From: Girardinichthys multiradiatus
Lineage: Eukaryota > Chordata > Actinopteri > Cyprinodontiformes > Goodeidae
Assembly (NCBI RefSeq): GCF_021462225.1
Contig: NC_061816.1
Location: 3,939,249 to 4,003,248 of the forward strand
Reading direction: 5' to 3'
Length of the DNA: 64,000 nucleotides
The position numbers and the translations under genes are program-made. Under the pieces are notes generated by a model. The model ran no database searches. It saw only the letters and a program-made list of their open reading frames with translations, and was not told the origin of the DNA. This document shows, one piece after another, positions 34,418-47,400 of the stretch (the first letter of the stretch is position 1; the number at the start of each line of letters is the position of its first letter).

Positions 34418-34640
34418 GAAGAACCCGGAAGAGATCCACGTGTTTGGGAAGAGGGGGCGGGGCCAGCGGAACCGGAAATCATGACTAAATGTATTATTGT
34501 TTTCCACACCTCAAGGAGAATAAAGTAGTGTCTGTACTTCCACATAGAAAACGCAATCTTCCCTCCAGACCCGCCATTGTTGCATCTTACATCTGCTAGT
34601 TTACCTGAGCAGGGCTGCTGGGGGCGTTTCTGTGTAAACT
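34418..34640 (-). promoter_or_regulatory. GC-box/ETS/E-box promoter-like region
   Basis: AGAACCCGGAAGAG (ETS-like), CCACGTG (E-box), GAGGGGGCGGGGCC (GC box) and AACCGGAAATC stand close together next to the 247-bp block. No TATA box. Orientation inferred. Confidence 0.4.
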
Positions 34641-34699
34641 GAACTCTGCCTCTGATTGGCTTACCTTGAAAGCCTCTTCTACCTTCTTCTTCTTTTATA

Positions 34700-36290
34700 T
34701 ACATCTGAAGGAAGCATTACCGCCACCAACTGGTAAGGAGTGTGGACCACATGACATCTGTACATACTTATACATACCCCTACATACACTAAATCCTACA
34801 ACTTACACTGTTTTAAAAAATAAAACATTAGCTGCTTCTATTATAGCATTACATATAGAAGGATTAAATTCATCAATACTACCATTTATTTCCAGTTTTT
34901 TGTAGTTTTATTTCACTATTATTCCTAAAAGATTCCCAATTTGCAGATCTAAAGCACCATTTTTTCATCCCATTTATACAATATTTTTCTATATGTAGTT
35001 TTACTTCAGTTATAATAGGGAAGTGATCACTTCCTATAGTTGTTTTATTGATTACTTTCCATTAACACCTGCTAGAGAATCTGAAACTAATGTTAAATCA
35101 ATTTCTGACACTGTATTTTCTCTCAAATTAATTGTTGTTCCACTCCCATCATTTAAAACTACCAAATATTTCACATCCATTATTTCTTCAATTACACCCC
35201 CATTTTGATCATTATGATCACTCCATAGTGAGCTATGTCCATTAAAATCCCCACAAATCACTTTATCCTCTAAATACTTCCCAAGTTCCTCCATTAGATC
35301 TAAAGAAAGTCTTTTACATGGATTAGAAAAATGTGTTATTTTAACTTTCCCAATTTTTGTCCAGATTTCAATAATAATATATTCTAACTCTTTTCCTTTA
35401 GGTCAAACTCTAAATTGAATCCCCTTTTTAATGAATATTATACATCCTCCTCCTGATGATCTGTCTCTATCTCTTCTAATGCTTTCATATCCTTTGATAA
35501 CAAAATCAAGATTTGGTTTTAGCCAAGTTTCCTGAATTTATATAATATCTAATTCTTCTTTAAAATCTTTAATAAATCCTTTAAACTGTTGCCCATTTGA
35601 AATTAGACTTCTATCATTCCATTGTAAGACGATCAATTTGTTCTTTCTTCCAGTCCTCCTACCCTCCCTTCTTCCCCTAATCTCTTATTTATGTGCTCCC
35701 ATGATATATCCTTAATACTGAAAAACCTCTCTGCTCCTTTCACGATTATTTTGATTTTCTCTGTCTTGTGCTTAACTTGATCTGTACAATTAATTACATC
35801 AGCAATAAACAGCATAATCTTTTCAAATGTCAGTACTGTGTCTGATCTAATCTGCCTTTGCTCTGGTGTTGGACTCAGCTGAACTTTTCCTGGAACATCT
35901 TTTGGTTTCTTCACTCTTTTTGCAGCTTCTGCATAACTTCTATTATTAATGACTTCAACTTGTTCAATTTCCACTGCTTTTCTCCTTACTTCACATCCTC
36001 CATGAGTCACCCTGTGTTGCCCTCCACAGTTCCAACAAGTATCCTTTCCATTTTTACATTCATCATACCCATGCTCCCCTCCACACTTTGGACATCTTTG
36101 TTTCCCCTTACATGCTGCTGCGATATGTCCATATCTCTGGCATTTATAACATCTTAGAGGAGGAGGAATGTATGGCCTAACAGGAAAACACATACACCCT
36201 ACTTTTATTCTTTCAGGAAGAGTAGCTGCTTGAAACTCCAACATCACCTAAAGACTTTCTACTCTTTTTCCTTCAACTGTTCTCATCAGT
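34700..36290 (-). mobile_element. I-clade LINE, ORF1 and endonuclease part
   Basis: Upstream on the minus strand is ORF1 (35633-36247): FPVRPYIPPPLRCYKCQRYG begins a CCHC knuckle, followed by CPKCGGEHGYDEC and CWNCGGQHRVTHGGC, the gag-like knuckles of I/Nimb elements. Then, with two stops, comes the endonuclease: IQETWLKPNLDFVIKGY, GGGCIIFIKKG, ICGDFNGHSSLWSDH and EIDLTLVSDSL. The RT is absent here. Confidence 0.85.
35633..36247 (-). pseudogene. I-type LINE ORF1 (gag-like CCHC protein) remnant
   Basis: A 204-codon open stretch with three Cys/His knuckles, expected to bind the element's RNA as a nucleocapsid-like chaperone. The N-terminus is missing: the open frame begins inside the usual RRM-like region. 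The last part (SYAEAAKRVKKP) matches the basic linker before the ORF1 end. Confidence 0.75.
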
Positions 36291-36299
36291 CTTTTTCTT

Positions 36300-37330
36300 T
36301 TGTTTATTTCACTTCCATAGAATCATATTGAACTAATTCAACTTTAACTGTCCTTTTATTTGGTTTTGTCTCTAAACTTTAAACCAACTCTTTATTTTCC
36401 TCTCCAGGCTGCAGAGTCTGCTGATATAAACATGCATCATGCATTCATGTTTTTCCTGATAAACTGTGTAAAATAATGTGCACTACATGTGGCATCCCTG
36501 CTACTTCACACTTTGAGCTTGTTAAATGTTTGAAGCTAAATATTTCTAGAATAAAAGACATCATCTGGCAGATTTGCTCAGATTGCTTCAAAACTCTTCC
36601 ATGATGAAGAGCATTAGTGAAAACGAAGACTGGTCATAGTTGGAAAGTGTTTTAGCTGTGATCAAATAGCTCCGTCTGTTAGAGGATCTCCTGTAGTCTG
36701 TAGGGTCGGTTCTCTGAAGGTTCCTGAGGACCAACAAGCTGACAAGGAAATGGATCCATAAAAAGTTTGAGACACAAGAGTGTCGACCTGTTGTTGGAGA
36801 TGATGATCTCAGAGTGGAAAGTTTGAACCATGTTTCATGTATCATGTGTGACCTGGTAGATCAAGGTGTTGGTTAGTATGAACTGCATGGGCTTCATCTA
36901 AAACCAACTGTGTCAGGGTTTAAACGCAGCAAACTGGAGGAAGGACAGACAGGGTATGAAACACAGAAAACATCTGATTCATGGAGACACTGATCAAGAA
37001 TGATGATATCTGTGCAGCGTCCCAACTCAGTTACCTTCTGCCACAACTAATCTGTCCACTAGAGGGAGCACAGATACTTCCACAGGTTCTGCTTCAAACT
37101 TAAAGATGAAATAACTGCATTCAGTGTTATTTGACTACTTTGTTAAATCTTTGAATAAAGAAATGTCTGTTTTTATTTCCTTGTTTTCCTTCAAATAGTT
37201 TTAAGAAGCAACGTCCAGCTTTCTGACTCAATAACTCATTTTATTAAGAATTGGAGGATAAAGAAACCAAACACTGACAAACACATTTAACACGACTAAA
37301 ACAAGATGAAATGCTGAAGGAAAGAACTCA
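36300..37330. other. No gene recognised
   Basis: Unremarkable non-coding sequence with no supported feature. Confidence 0.4.
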
Positions 37331-37814
37331 GTGTGTCAAGTTCATTTTTCATGATGTGTTTTTAATCAAATATTTAGACTGAAAATAAAACAAGTCAAAT
37401 AAAACAACAGCAACAAATTTCAACCCACTGCTCCAAAAGTGAGAGCTGTAAAAAACGACAGCATGAATAAAAGCAAATAAAAACAGAAGGTTACAGTAAA
37501 CACACATAAAATGATTCCTTGGCTGCTGATATAGAAATGACCTGTTACTGGATACAAATTCACATTTACCTTCAGAAAGTTCAACCATGTTTTCCAGCTG
37601 GAGCCAAACACTGTTGAGCTGGATGTCACCTGTGCTGAAAGCCAGCAGATAACCAAACCCCAGCATGATTTCAATGTGTGAGAACATAATAGAAGGGGAG
37701 GAAGGGAGGGAATAAAGCTCAGACAGCATGGGATCAAAGTCTGTGGTGACATTAACTTGAGTCCAACTGTGGAAATAAAAAGATAAAAGTCCAGAAAAGA
37801 CAACAAACCTGAAT

Positions 37815-38420
37815 GAGCCAACAGCTCAGTGTGATAGACTAAAGTACTGAGAACATCTAGTGTCCTAGTTCAAGTCCTCAACTGACCAAAGAGCTTATAT
37901 TAATAGATCTTTACCATAAATTATGTTGAGACTATGTTCAACTTGACATTAGTTAGTAAAGTTGAAAGAAAATTCGCATTAGTTGATAAACCAGCTGCTG
38001 TCAGCTCCATCCATCACATTAAGCCAATAGGTCAGAGGTCATGACTGAAAGGCTTTAGGGTACAATAGCAAAGTGTCTGGTTGGATAGCTTAAGGTGTTT
38101 GCTCAGCGATCATCAACATGGAGGTCATTGGATCAAGACTGAGAAGATCCATGTTTTTAAAAACCAAAACTGAATAATTTGAGAGAACTTTGAAGAACAT
38201 TTCAAAGAGTTGAACCAGTGTGAGTCAATAGCTCAACATGATGGACCGTAGGGTGGAGAACCTCAGAGTCTGTATTTTGAGGAGTTCAGGGATGAAAAAT
38301 AAAAGTTGAAAAGCACCAAGAGAAGAGAGATGAGAGGGGAGCAGACCTGATGGTGTGGAGGAACTGTCTGTGACCAGAAGATGCCAGTGGTGGAGTTCCT
38401 GGGTTCAAGTCCTGCCTGAG
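37815..38420 (+). repeat. Cluster of degenerate tRNA-like units
   Basis: Four segments starting near 37815, 38075, 38225 and 38345 each pair an A-box-like CAGCTCAGTG/TAGCTCAACA/TAGCTTAAGG or similar with a B-box-like GTTCAAGTCC, GGATCAAGAC, GAGTTCAGGG or GGGTTCAAGTCC 40-60 bp later. Units 1 and 3 align well through AGCTCA..GTGAT.GAC...GAGAAC. None folds as a full cloverleaf by eye, so they are not called tRNA genes. Confidence 0.5.
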
Positions 38421-38424
38421 CTAC

Positions 38425-39420
38425 GACCTGGAGAGAAGATCTAGTCCTGCTGCAGAGAGTGGGTGAGGGGGCCGTGTCTCCTCCCTGGCTTCTCAGGAGG
38501 TAAATGGAGGAGGTTATGATCTTCTAAACAACACAGGATCAATATTTTATTACACACTCTGGATCTTCTGCACTGACACACTTTCACTGCTTGGACCTGA
38601 TTGCTTTTGGCTGAACTGATACCAGTGACATTAAACCTGAAACTGGATTAAAATCACTGGGAATGTGGAGATCTACTGGGAGAACAAGAACAACTTTGGA
38701 CCTGAGTAGAACCTGCTGCTGCTTTCTTTCTTTAGCTTCTGGATCTTCTCAATCAAAATGCCTTCAAAGCTGGATTCAAATCTAATTTTCTTACATGGAG
38801 ACTCTAAAACAGATCATCCAGATTGGTTCAACACCAACATCTGATCTGAGTTTCAGCAGCAACTTACAAAACATCTCAGCATCAGCATCTGGAGAACAAC
38901 ATGCTAAATTCAGCTAAACTGCTGAAAGAAGTTCAACCAACCTTCAGAAACTCAACATCACAACTGAACACAAGTCTCTGAAGACAGTCAAACATCTTCA
39001 AGCAGTTCAAACCTGTTAGCATGTTCTCCTCCACATGCTAACACCAACATGTTGTGAAAGTTCTTCAGCAAACAGATCAAACTCCAAAGCTGAGCTAGAA
39101 GAACCTTGGATCTAAATGACCTCAGTTAGTGTTTCAATGCAACAAACTTTCATTTGAATCCAACATTTAAACCAATCTCATTGAGCTCATCCAGAAGCTG
39201 GAGAACCAAAGCAACAGTTTTCAGGTCTCCTAACATCTAAACCTTCTCCTCTTCACTCACCATCTGAACTCCACATTCACAGTCACATTAATACAGTTAC
39301 AGATTTAAAGTCACTGATTGATATCAAAGTGTAGTTACCCAAATGTTGGCTCCATGTGCTTCCTCCATCCAAACCAGCTCAGGTGAAAGGTCAGACTGTC
39401 AAACAGGAAGTAAAGGCTTC
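38425..39420. other. No gene recognised
   Basis: Intron-like sequence between the tRNA-like cluster and the promoter below; nothing supported. Confidence 0.35.
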
Positions 39421-39426
39421 CACTTC

Positions 39427-39444
39427 CTTTTATAGGGCGGGGCC
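39427..39444 (-). promoter_or_regulatory. TATA box with adjacent GC box
   Basis: On the minus strand GGCCCCGCCCTATAAAAGG: a TATAAAAG box directly behind a GC box. A start site would fall near 39400. Its gene is uncertain. Confidence 0.5.
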
Positions 39445-40931
39445 AGGCAGCCTCCACTAACAGGGTGGGGTGATGTAGTTTGAAATCACTCCAGATGACA
39501 ATCATCGTCTCTCTTGTGATCCACTAACAGGATGGTATTCTCTCTAGTTTCTTCAGGATGATCCAAGCATCAGTTGGAGATAGATCTGGACTGCAGGCGT
39601 GTTTCTCAACAACAAATCAGAACAGGAACCCAAAGAGACCCAGAAAATGGTTCCTCTGTCTTCCTGTCCATCAGATATGTGTCTCCTTCTGATACCTTTA
39701 AAAGTCAGATGTTAATCTGCTGCCAGAAGAACCTGGAGGAACAAAGTTATCTTCATGTTTTGAGCTTTTCTTCCATTTATTTATTCCAACAATTCCTGCT
39801 GGAAGACAGCCTCCCCTACCCCTGCAGTGGGACTGGTTTCTGCTGATCCAGGTTCTGATGTAGGCAGGACTCGAATTAATAGAACCTGAACAACAAACTT
39901 GACATCATTTTATAAAGTTGGTCCAGTGGACCCAATCAGAACCTAGACTTTGGTGAGGTAGATCCAACCCTGACTCTGTGATGGACTGGTGACCTGTCCA
40001 GTGTGTCCTCAGCCTGTAGTCCATTAATGACATCTGGGACAGACACCCCCTCCTCCTCTTTTGGGACTAAAGGTCAAATGAGTATTTGCAGGAGACTGAG
40101 ACTGGCTGAGTCCATCACTGTTTTAACCTTTTAGACATATTTGATGTTCTGTAAAATAACAGTCAGAAAACTGGTAGCAAATACTGTTTTATTCTCCAAT
40201 ATTTACATTTCCATCATCTGCAGTTCAGCCACAGATAGTCTGGAATTCTTCTTCTTTTAGGAACAGTCTCATCAGAAGTCATATTGTGAACTGATCTGGC
40301 TCATTAAAACATAGCAGATACTAACAGTGAGGAACTGAACAACCACCTGGGCAGTTAAAACAGCAGCTCCACTCACGTCATCATTTTTCATCACAAATCA
40401 GTTCCAGAAACCCTGAACTTCACAGCCCACAGATCCTGAGGAGGCAGCCTGTTTATCTGGGACTGAAGTACAAAACTGTTCAGATCAGATGAAGAAAAAC
40501 TACATTAGTGACACAAACAAGAAACATGACAGAAGAGATTGGAGATAGAAATGTTAAAACTTCTTCTGATGGAGATATTAAGAGCCAGGATCAAACATTT
40601 ACTGGAAGAGACGTAAAGAACCAGTAAAGAACCAGTAAAGAACCAACTCCAGTAGCAGTCTTGGTATAGCACTGGAAGCACATTGGAGGAAAATCCCTAA
40701 ATGAAGCTTCGACTGGAAACAGAACCAAACCTTTGGATCCTGGAATAATCCCAGCTTCCATCTTTAAAGGACTGGAAGAGGACGAAGTTTACAAGAAATC
40801 TTTTCCAAGAGTTTCAGAAAGAAACCGACTGAATATGAAAATGTTTCTGAGTGAAAGAGACAGACATGTAGAGACTGAACTATCTGTTCAACAGTGAGAA
40901 TGTTTCTCTGACAGGAGGAGACTCTTTAGAC
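39445..40931. other. Non-coding, with one repeat fragment
   Basis: A fragment of the common fish repeat (GATGGACTGGTGACCTGTCC...GTGTGTCC) lies at 39975-40070. The remainder includes the 3' flank of the NLR gene, without a clear polyadenylation signal. Confidence 0.45.
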
Positions 40932-41461
40932 TCAACACAGAAACACGGAGGAACCAGACCAGAACCAGAATCCAGGATAAAGAGGTTCAGTGAATGTGGT
41001 GTTGAAGGTGTGGAGGTGGATCAGTGAGTCAGAGGAGACTCTGTAGAAGGACAGAATGCCAGCAGGACAGTCCACATACACTGCTACTCTGTTAGAGATG
41101 GACGAAGAGGAGGAGGAGGAGGATACTGATGCTTTCTTCTTATTGTGCCAGACAGAGTAACCATCATCAGAGCAGCTCAGACTCCAGGACTGATCATTAA
41201 ATCCAAACAAACAGTCATCACTGTATCCTTTCCTCCTGATTCTTCTGTAACTCACTGATATAAAAACATCTCCTTTCCATCCGACCTCCCAGTAACAGCG
41301 ACCAGTCAGACCATCACTACACAGCAGCTGAGGAACATCAAATCTGTCTGGATGATCAGGATATGACTGAAGCTTCTCCACATGTGTCACCTTCCTGTTG
41401 TCTTCAGACAGTTGGAGGTTTCTGTTCACTGTGTTTGTGTCGATTGAGAGCTGACAGGAAT
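40932..41461 (-). CDS. NLR exon 10: PRY-SPRY (B30.2) domain and stop
   Basis: Starts [20 protein letters not shown] (PRY) after acceptor CTCCATCAG. Then come [34 protein letters not shown], a Ser run (SSSSSSSS), [13 protein letters not shown] and PLYPGFWFW, ending TGA at 40932. The domain is complete (about 175 residues); B30.2 domains usually mediate target or protein binding. The Ser run in a variable loop comes from GAG/CTC repeats. Confidence 0.9.
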
Positions 41462-44400
41462 CTGATGGAGAGAACAAACACAATCCAGCTGCAGTTATTG
41501 ATCATTTATTGACACTTTGATGATGACTCCTGAATGAGTGATGGACAGTTTGAAGATGGTTGAATGTGAGCTGCTTTGTTGTCATGAATCAAATGAAAAA
41601 CACACTTACACTTCCTCAGACCTGGTTTCAACCATCGGACTCCATCAGGCTCCCTGAAAGGAGGAGGAGGGTCAGACCATCAGTCTCTTTCAGCAGCAAA
41701 CATGGACATTGTAATAGATCAGATCAGATTCCACTCTGACATGCTGCTGGAAGAACTGGATCTGGGTCATTTGGACTCTGTGACCTGCTGCATACGTTGT
41801 CTGGTCCATTGTGGGAGGAACCAGACTGATAGAGCAGAATCAACCAAGACAACATGACGCAGCCTGTACTGTCTGTCAGTTGCTAACAATGAACTATGCT
41901 GTATAAAGCTTCTCATGACTGAGGAACCTTGGCTCATGTCTGGGTCAGCCAAGCTGCAGTCAGCCGGGCCTCTGGACCCAATTCTCTTCATTTTCTACTT
42001 TTTACATTATACTGATGATATGGGAGACAGTCAAGCAGGTTTTTCAGCATCTATCAGCTCTGCTGCCTGGACAAGATGAGCTGCAGCAGCTTCATCTGCT
42101 CAAAGATCTTCATCAAAGAGTCCTGACCTGTCTGAGACTTGAACTATTAAAGTCCTCTGCTATGATAGGAGCAGCATCCAGGTGACTGTTCTGATCTTCA
42201 CTGAGCTCATCATGTAGTGCAGTCAAAGCTAGATCTTTATCTGCCTGAGGTGGAATATAGACAGCTGTGTTAGTTACTGATGGAAACGTTCTGATCCAGA
42301 AGGATGGTCAGAGCAGGTCAACTGATGGACAGATGCTCCAGATGTGCTAAATCAGAATGGGAAAGTCCTGATGTTCTCACCATCAAACCATCTGTTATTA
42401 GATATGACACACACTCCACCACCTGGTGATGTTCCTGCCTTTGCTGTTCTGTCCACCCAGTGCAGGGTAAAACAATTGGACCGTATCATGGTGAGGTCCA
42501 GAACCACTGGGGTTCTCCATGTCTCAGAGAAGCAGACAAGGTTAACCTTAAATTGGTGGAGTTTTGACTAGTTTTATAGACCACCAACATGGGGCTCGGT
42601 GTAGCAGACCTGGCGGCAGGCTCGTGCGGCCCCAGAGGTTAAAATCTCTGATGTTCTACTGTAACTTTACTCTGGACACAGATAATCCAGTTTGATGTCT
42701 AGAAGCGGTGACTATTTGTGCTTTGTTTTTGAAGTGAGGTGTACCTCTGGAGGCCATCTTGAGTCTACAGACTTTCCAGGAATTGGTGAGTAGATGGTTC
42801 TATAAGGTCCAAAAGAATCAATGTTCTGTAAGTAGTCAGAACTAAAGTGTTTGGTTAGAAAAGTGAACTTAAAGAGACGTTCCATAAAACCAGAGTCGGG
42901 TCAGAGGGACCAGGACAGCGTTTTATCTTGGTCCCACATGATTCTAAATAAGACAATGAAACAGATGATGAACTAACTGCTGTCTGTTCCAGCTGAGAAA
43001 CTAACAACTCAGAAGGATTTTCCAGAAAATCATCAACTTAGCATTTAAACCATTTTAATTTGTGAAACGGAGAATACTGTTCCTCATTAAAACCCAGAAG
43101 AACCAGTTTGATGAATCTTCACCTGAATATTTCCAGTGTACAGTCTGAACTAGACAGCAACTTCTCCCCTGAATCTTGTAGGTTGTTGTTCTGCAGGTCA
43201 ACTTCTCTCAGACAGCAGGACTGGGAGCTAAGAACTGATGACAGAACTTCACAAGTTCTCCTTGAGAGGTTACAGGATCTAAGTCTGAGAGACAAAATGA
43301 AACAAGTCAGAAGAAGAACAAACCGATGTTATTTGGACATAAAAAAACTTTGTCTCAATCCATGAACAGTTAGGATGATCAAAGTTTGCTCAGATAAAAA
43401 TATTGGGTTGGTATTTATGTTGCACTGTTACGACCCCTGCAGGACCCTTGTGTCATACCCACAGTGGCTGTGTACAGGTGTTTTTGTTGTGTTGTGCTGT
43501 TTTTCTCCTCTCTTACAGGGTGTGACTGACAGGTGTAGCTAAGCAGCTGTTTCTCGTCAAGCCCTATCAACAGGGCTTTTTAAGGAGCAGGAACCTTGCT
43601 GGAAGATTTGTACATAAATCATCATTATGTCTAACTCTGACATTTCTTTGGTCCTTTGAGCCAGATCACAGGTTTTTCCCATTCAGAGGAGCCCGGTGCC
43701 TGACTGAGGGTTAAGTCTGCATGCAGCCTCCAGCACGTCTGGGGAACTAAAATCCTCCACAGTGAATTCTGTGTGGGTAACCGCTCCCTGGGGCGTGGGA
43801 CTCCGGACTGTGGACCAACGTGATCCCGAACAGAGGGTGTGATTGAACGCACGAGGTAAAAAGTTAAACCTAGGTAAAACGCAGGCAGAGAGGCCTGGCG
43901 TCCGCGGTAAAAAGAGTAAAAATGATAAATAAATCTTGGCTAAGGTTTAGAGGCTCCAGTTGCCTCCTTAAGGAGCACAGAAGCCGCCAGTGACACCATG
44001 ATAAAATGCAAAAGATTAATTTTACAGGGAAATAATTCCATATCAGATTTTGTGCATTTTTGTTTTTTTTTCCTCTTTGAGAGAAGTTAAATTTCAGCTC
44101 TGTGAAACGACCTTGACACAGGAAATGCAGCTGCCTGAAAACAAAGATAAAACTTCTGCAAACAGCAGAAGCCTGTCTCTGCTGAGAGCTCTAATGAAGA
44201 TTGTAACTCTACCCTGCATGTGTCAAACTCAAGGTCCGCGGGCCATTACCCGGGCCACAGATGTTTATGTGATTCTCTAGAAGTAGAGCCTTTAATATGG
44301 TGATTGTGTGCTTGAATGTTATTTTGTCAATCAATAAGCAGTTTTGTCTACATTCTGCCACAATCTGCCTTTTGAAAATGTTTTGGATCTTTATCTTTAT

Positions 44401-47400
44401 GTATACAAAATCAAAAATTGGCTAAAGTCTGTAGATACAAAATTAACCTGTATTGAAGCTCTAACTAAGTTTATTTAATCTGAGATCCTCTCCAAATGCA
44501 ACAGTATATGTCAGTCTACGTGAGATACTAACAACTTCACCTACTGGTATAATATAAAGATCTGATTGAATATTTAAAACAACTGACTAAAACAATGATG
44601 AAAGTTTTTCAACAGGTGATGCTCATCCAGAAGGAAGACAGTGTTCCTAGGAAATTCAGCTCATTCATTAACAATCAGTTTTTCTCCTATAGGTGGAAGA
44701 CATAACCTCACACTGAGTGGAAGTTTTGCTGACTAATCTTAGGCTGGATCTATGAAACATTATGAGCACAGACCAAACGGCCAAGGTTCTGACTGACCTA
44801 TGAACCTCACTGACCTGACAATGATAACCTGACACTTCTCCACACTGGACGAACCGGATAAACAACACCTTTAACGTGGACCCCATTAACACCACCTTAT
44901 TGGTTCTGGGTGGAATAAAAAAGAATTGAAGCGTTCAAAATAGACCTAGTGGAAACACAAGGGTTATGAGGAAACGATGTGCATTTTAAGAATAATAGAA
45001 GTAAAATTATGTTCAAATTTTTGCAAATAAAATTACTCTGACAGAGAAATAAGTAAGTAGTGTGTGAATGTGTGTGAATGGGAATGATTGATTTCATTAT
45101 AGAGCGTCTTTGAGGGACTTTAAAAGCGCTAATAAAGGTCTGATGTTCTGATGATCGTTGCCAAACTTCTATCTCAATAGGTTTTCCAGAATTTTTCCAA
45201 AATCATACAATGATAGCAACTGTTCTACCTGTATTGAAAATACTGATAAACATAACACAGCTCATAGACCGGTCTTCAATTTTTTACAATTCTTTTACAA
45301 ACAGGGTAATCAAACTTTTATGTGGCCAATGTCTGTCCATTTTGTCTGTCTGTTTTTGTGAAATAAATGTTTCAAATTTAACACAAGATGAAATGCACCT
45401 TAATAGAATCACTGGACTGGACTGAAATGGAGAACTTGAGTTAATTGAAATAGACTTTAGTCATTTGAAATAAATACAAAGTGTAACTAAAAGGAAAAAC
45501 TACAGCTGACTGAAACTGTGCGGTGTGTTTATAAAACTGGGTAGGACAATAAATGGCAGCACAATGGAAAAATGCAAAGTTATTACTGAAATTATTAGAT
45601 GCCGTACTGTTACCAGCTAAATTAGCTGAGTGTAAATGTGAAAGGATTACAAATGTAAGTCATGGGCAAAGCCATGTCTCAACAGGAAGGAGTATAAATA
45701 TTGATATTGCTTAATGACAAATGCATTTTCAAAGTGAGTAGAAATCTTTCCCTGCAAATCACCTGATGCAATAACAGTAGAAAAGCTTTGTGAAAAAAAT
45801 ATACCAACTTTTGAAATTTGAAGAAGAATATATAGTGATAATGGAACGCATTTTGTAAATAAAATAATACAGGAATTAGGAGAATGTCTCAACATTGATC
45901 TAAAAACACATCCTCAGAGTAAATTAAGAAAAACAATGGAAGAAACAAAAAGCAACTGGGTTGAATGCTTGGATATAGTAAACCTTAGTATGAGAATAAT
46001 TCCATCAGCTCAAGGAGGTTTAACACCTTTTGAAATAATACATGACAGACCCCATTACATTCCTGATTTGGAGAAGGAATTAATAGACCCATAACTGGAT
46101 AGAACAATGACAGATTATATGAGAAAAACATTAAAATCTAGAGAAAAAGATAAAATAATCTACTAAATGTTTTGACACCCCACAGACCTCCTCAGATGTG
46201 AAGGAAGGAGCCTGGTGGTTCTCACAACTCCCACTGCTACTTGGATACATTAAGGTGGGTCAGTCAATACTTTCTCTTGACCACTAGGGAGCGACTCTGT
46301 CTAAATGGCTACAAAGGGGTTGTAGCCATTTAGACAGAGACCTATTAAGACAGTGTCTCGCCCACGGCCAAAATTGAATAGATTTAAACAATAATCTAAA
46401 AGGAGCAAATTAGGAAAATCTCATAAAAACAAACAACTCAGACTAAAAAGATACTGATAGTTTTACTCTCCATTTTTCTAATGGAGTCTCTCCAGTCTCT
46501 ACTGATAGAGCATTAATGGGAGTGGTCTTAATTGCTCCGGCACACTCTCGCAATGTCCTCTATTGTAATCTATCTGCAATCTGTAGTGTTGACTTTGCTG
46601 CTGCTCCATAAACCATACATCTATAGTCTAATGCTAATCTCATAAGTGCCCTGTAGATATTTAGTAATTATGTCCAGCCATGGCTTTCATAAGATTTATT
46701 ACTTTCTTACATTTTGTTTCTAAGTGTTTCATATGAGTTTTTCATGTATAAGAACTGTCTAACCATAATCCTAAAAACTGGAATTCTGATACCATTTCTA
46801 AAGGCTGGTCCTATAATGTCAGTTTTCTATATCAACTTTGCTCTCTGTATGAATAATCATGTAGCAGGATTTACTTCATGATAACTTGAAACCCCATCCG
46901 TATGACAATTTCTATCTTAACTGTTTTCTTTATGTTTTCTGCTAGGTGTGAAACATTTCTTCCCCTCATCATATCATAATCTGCATAGAGTGCTGATTTA
47001 ATGCAATCATTTAGATGTGAAAATTTTATTCAGCGTAATAGTAAATAGAAAAGGGCTTTTTACACTCCCTTGTAGTGTGCTATTTTTCACTTTAAGATCT
47101 GTTGAATGTTCATGCCCAACTTTACTCTTATTTTCGTGTCTGTAAAGAAACTTACTATCCAGTTGTGCATCCTCCCACCTATTCCCATTTGTTCCAGTTT
47201 TATGAGCAACCCTTCCCTCCATATTGAGTCATTTGCTATTTCTATGTCAAATAATACAACAATCATCAGTTCTTTCATTCATAGAGCTTTTTTTCTATAT
47301 CATTACTTCCTCTAACAAGTGCATCTATGACTGACTGACCTGTTCTGTTTCCACACTGGTAATTACTAATTAGCTCTCTTTGGTGCAAGATATACACCAA

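Larger units (their letters stand above)
37349..39434 (-). other. Possible minus-strand transcription unit, unknown product
   Basis: A TATA box with GC box (39427-39444) is followed by a short ATG-containing segment ending at GTAACT (MEEAHGANIW). Far downstream, after TTATTTCCACAG at about 37771, an exon-like frame reads TQVNVTTDFDPMLSELY, then MFSHIEIMLGFGYLLAF, to a GTGACA donor. I do not recognise the product, and no other exon was found, so this could be non-coding. Confidence 0.25.

Noticed and set aside
37420..37821. 133-codon frame with hydrophobic stretches on the minus strand
   Set aside because: It overlaps a competing exon-like frame, has no recognisable domain, and its hydrophobicity comes from T-rich sequence.
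43600..43860. Minus-strand frame of 73 codons as a gene
   Set aside because: No domain, inside possible LTR sequence in an NLR intron, no splice or start context.
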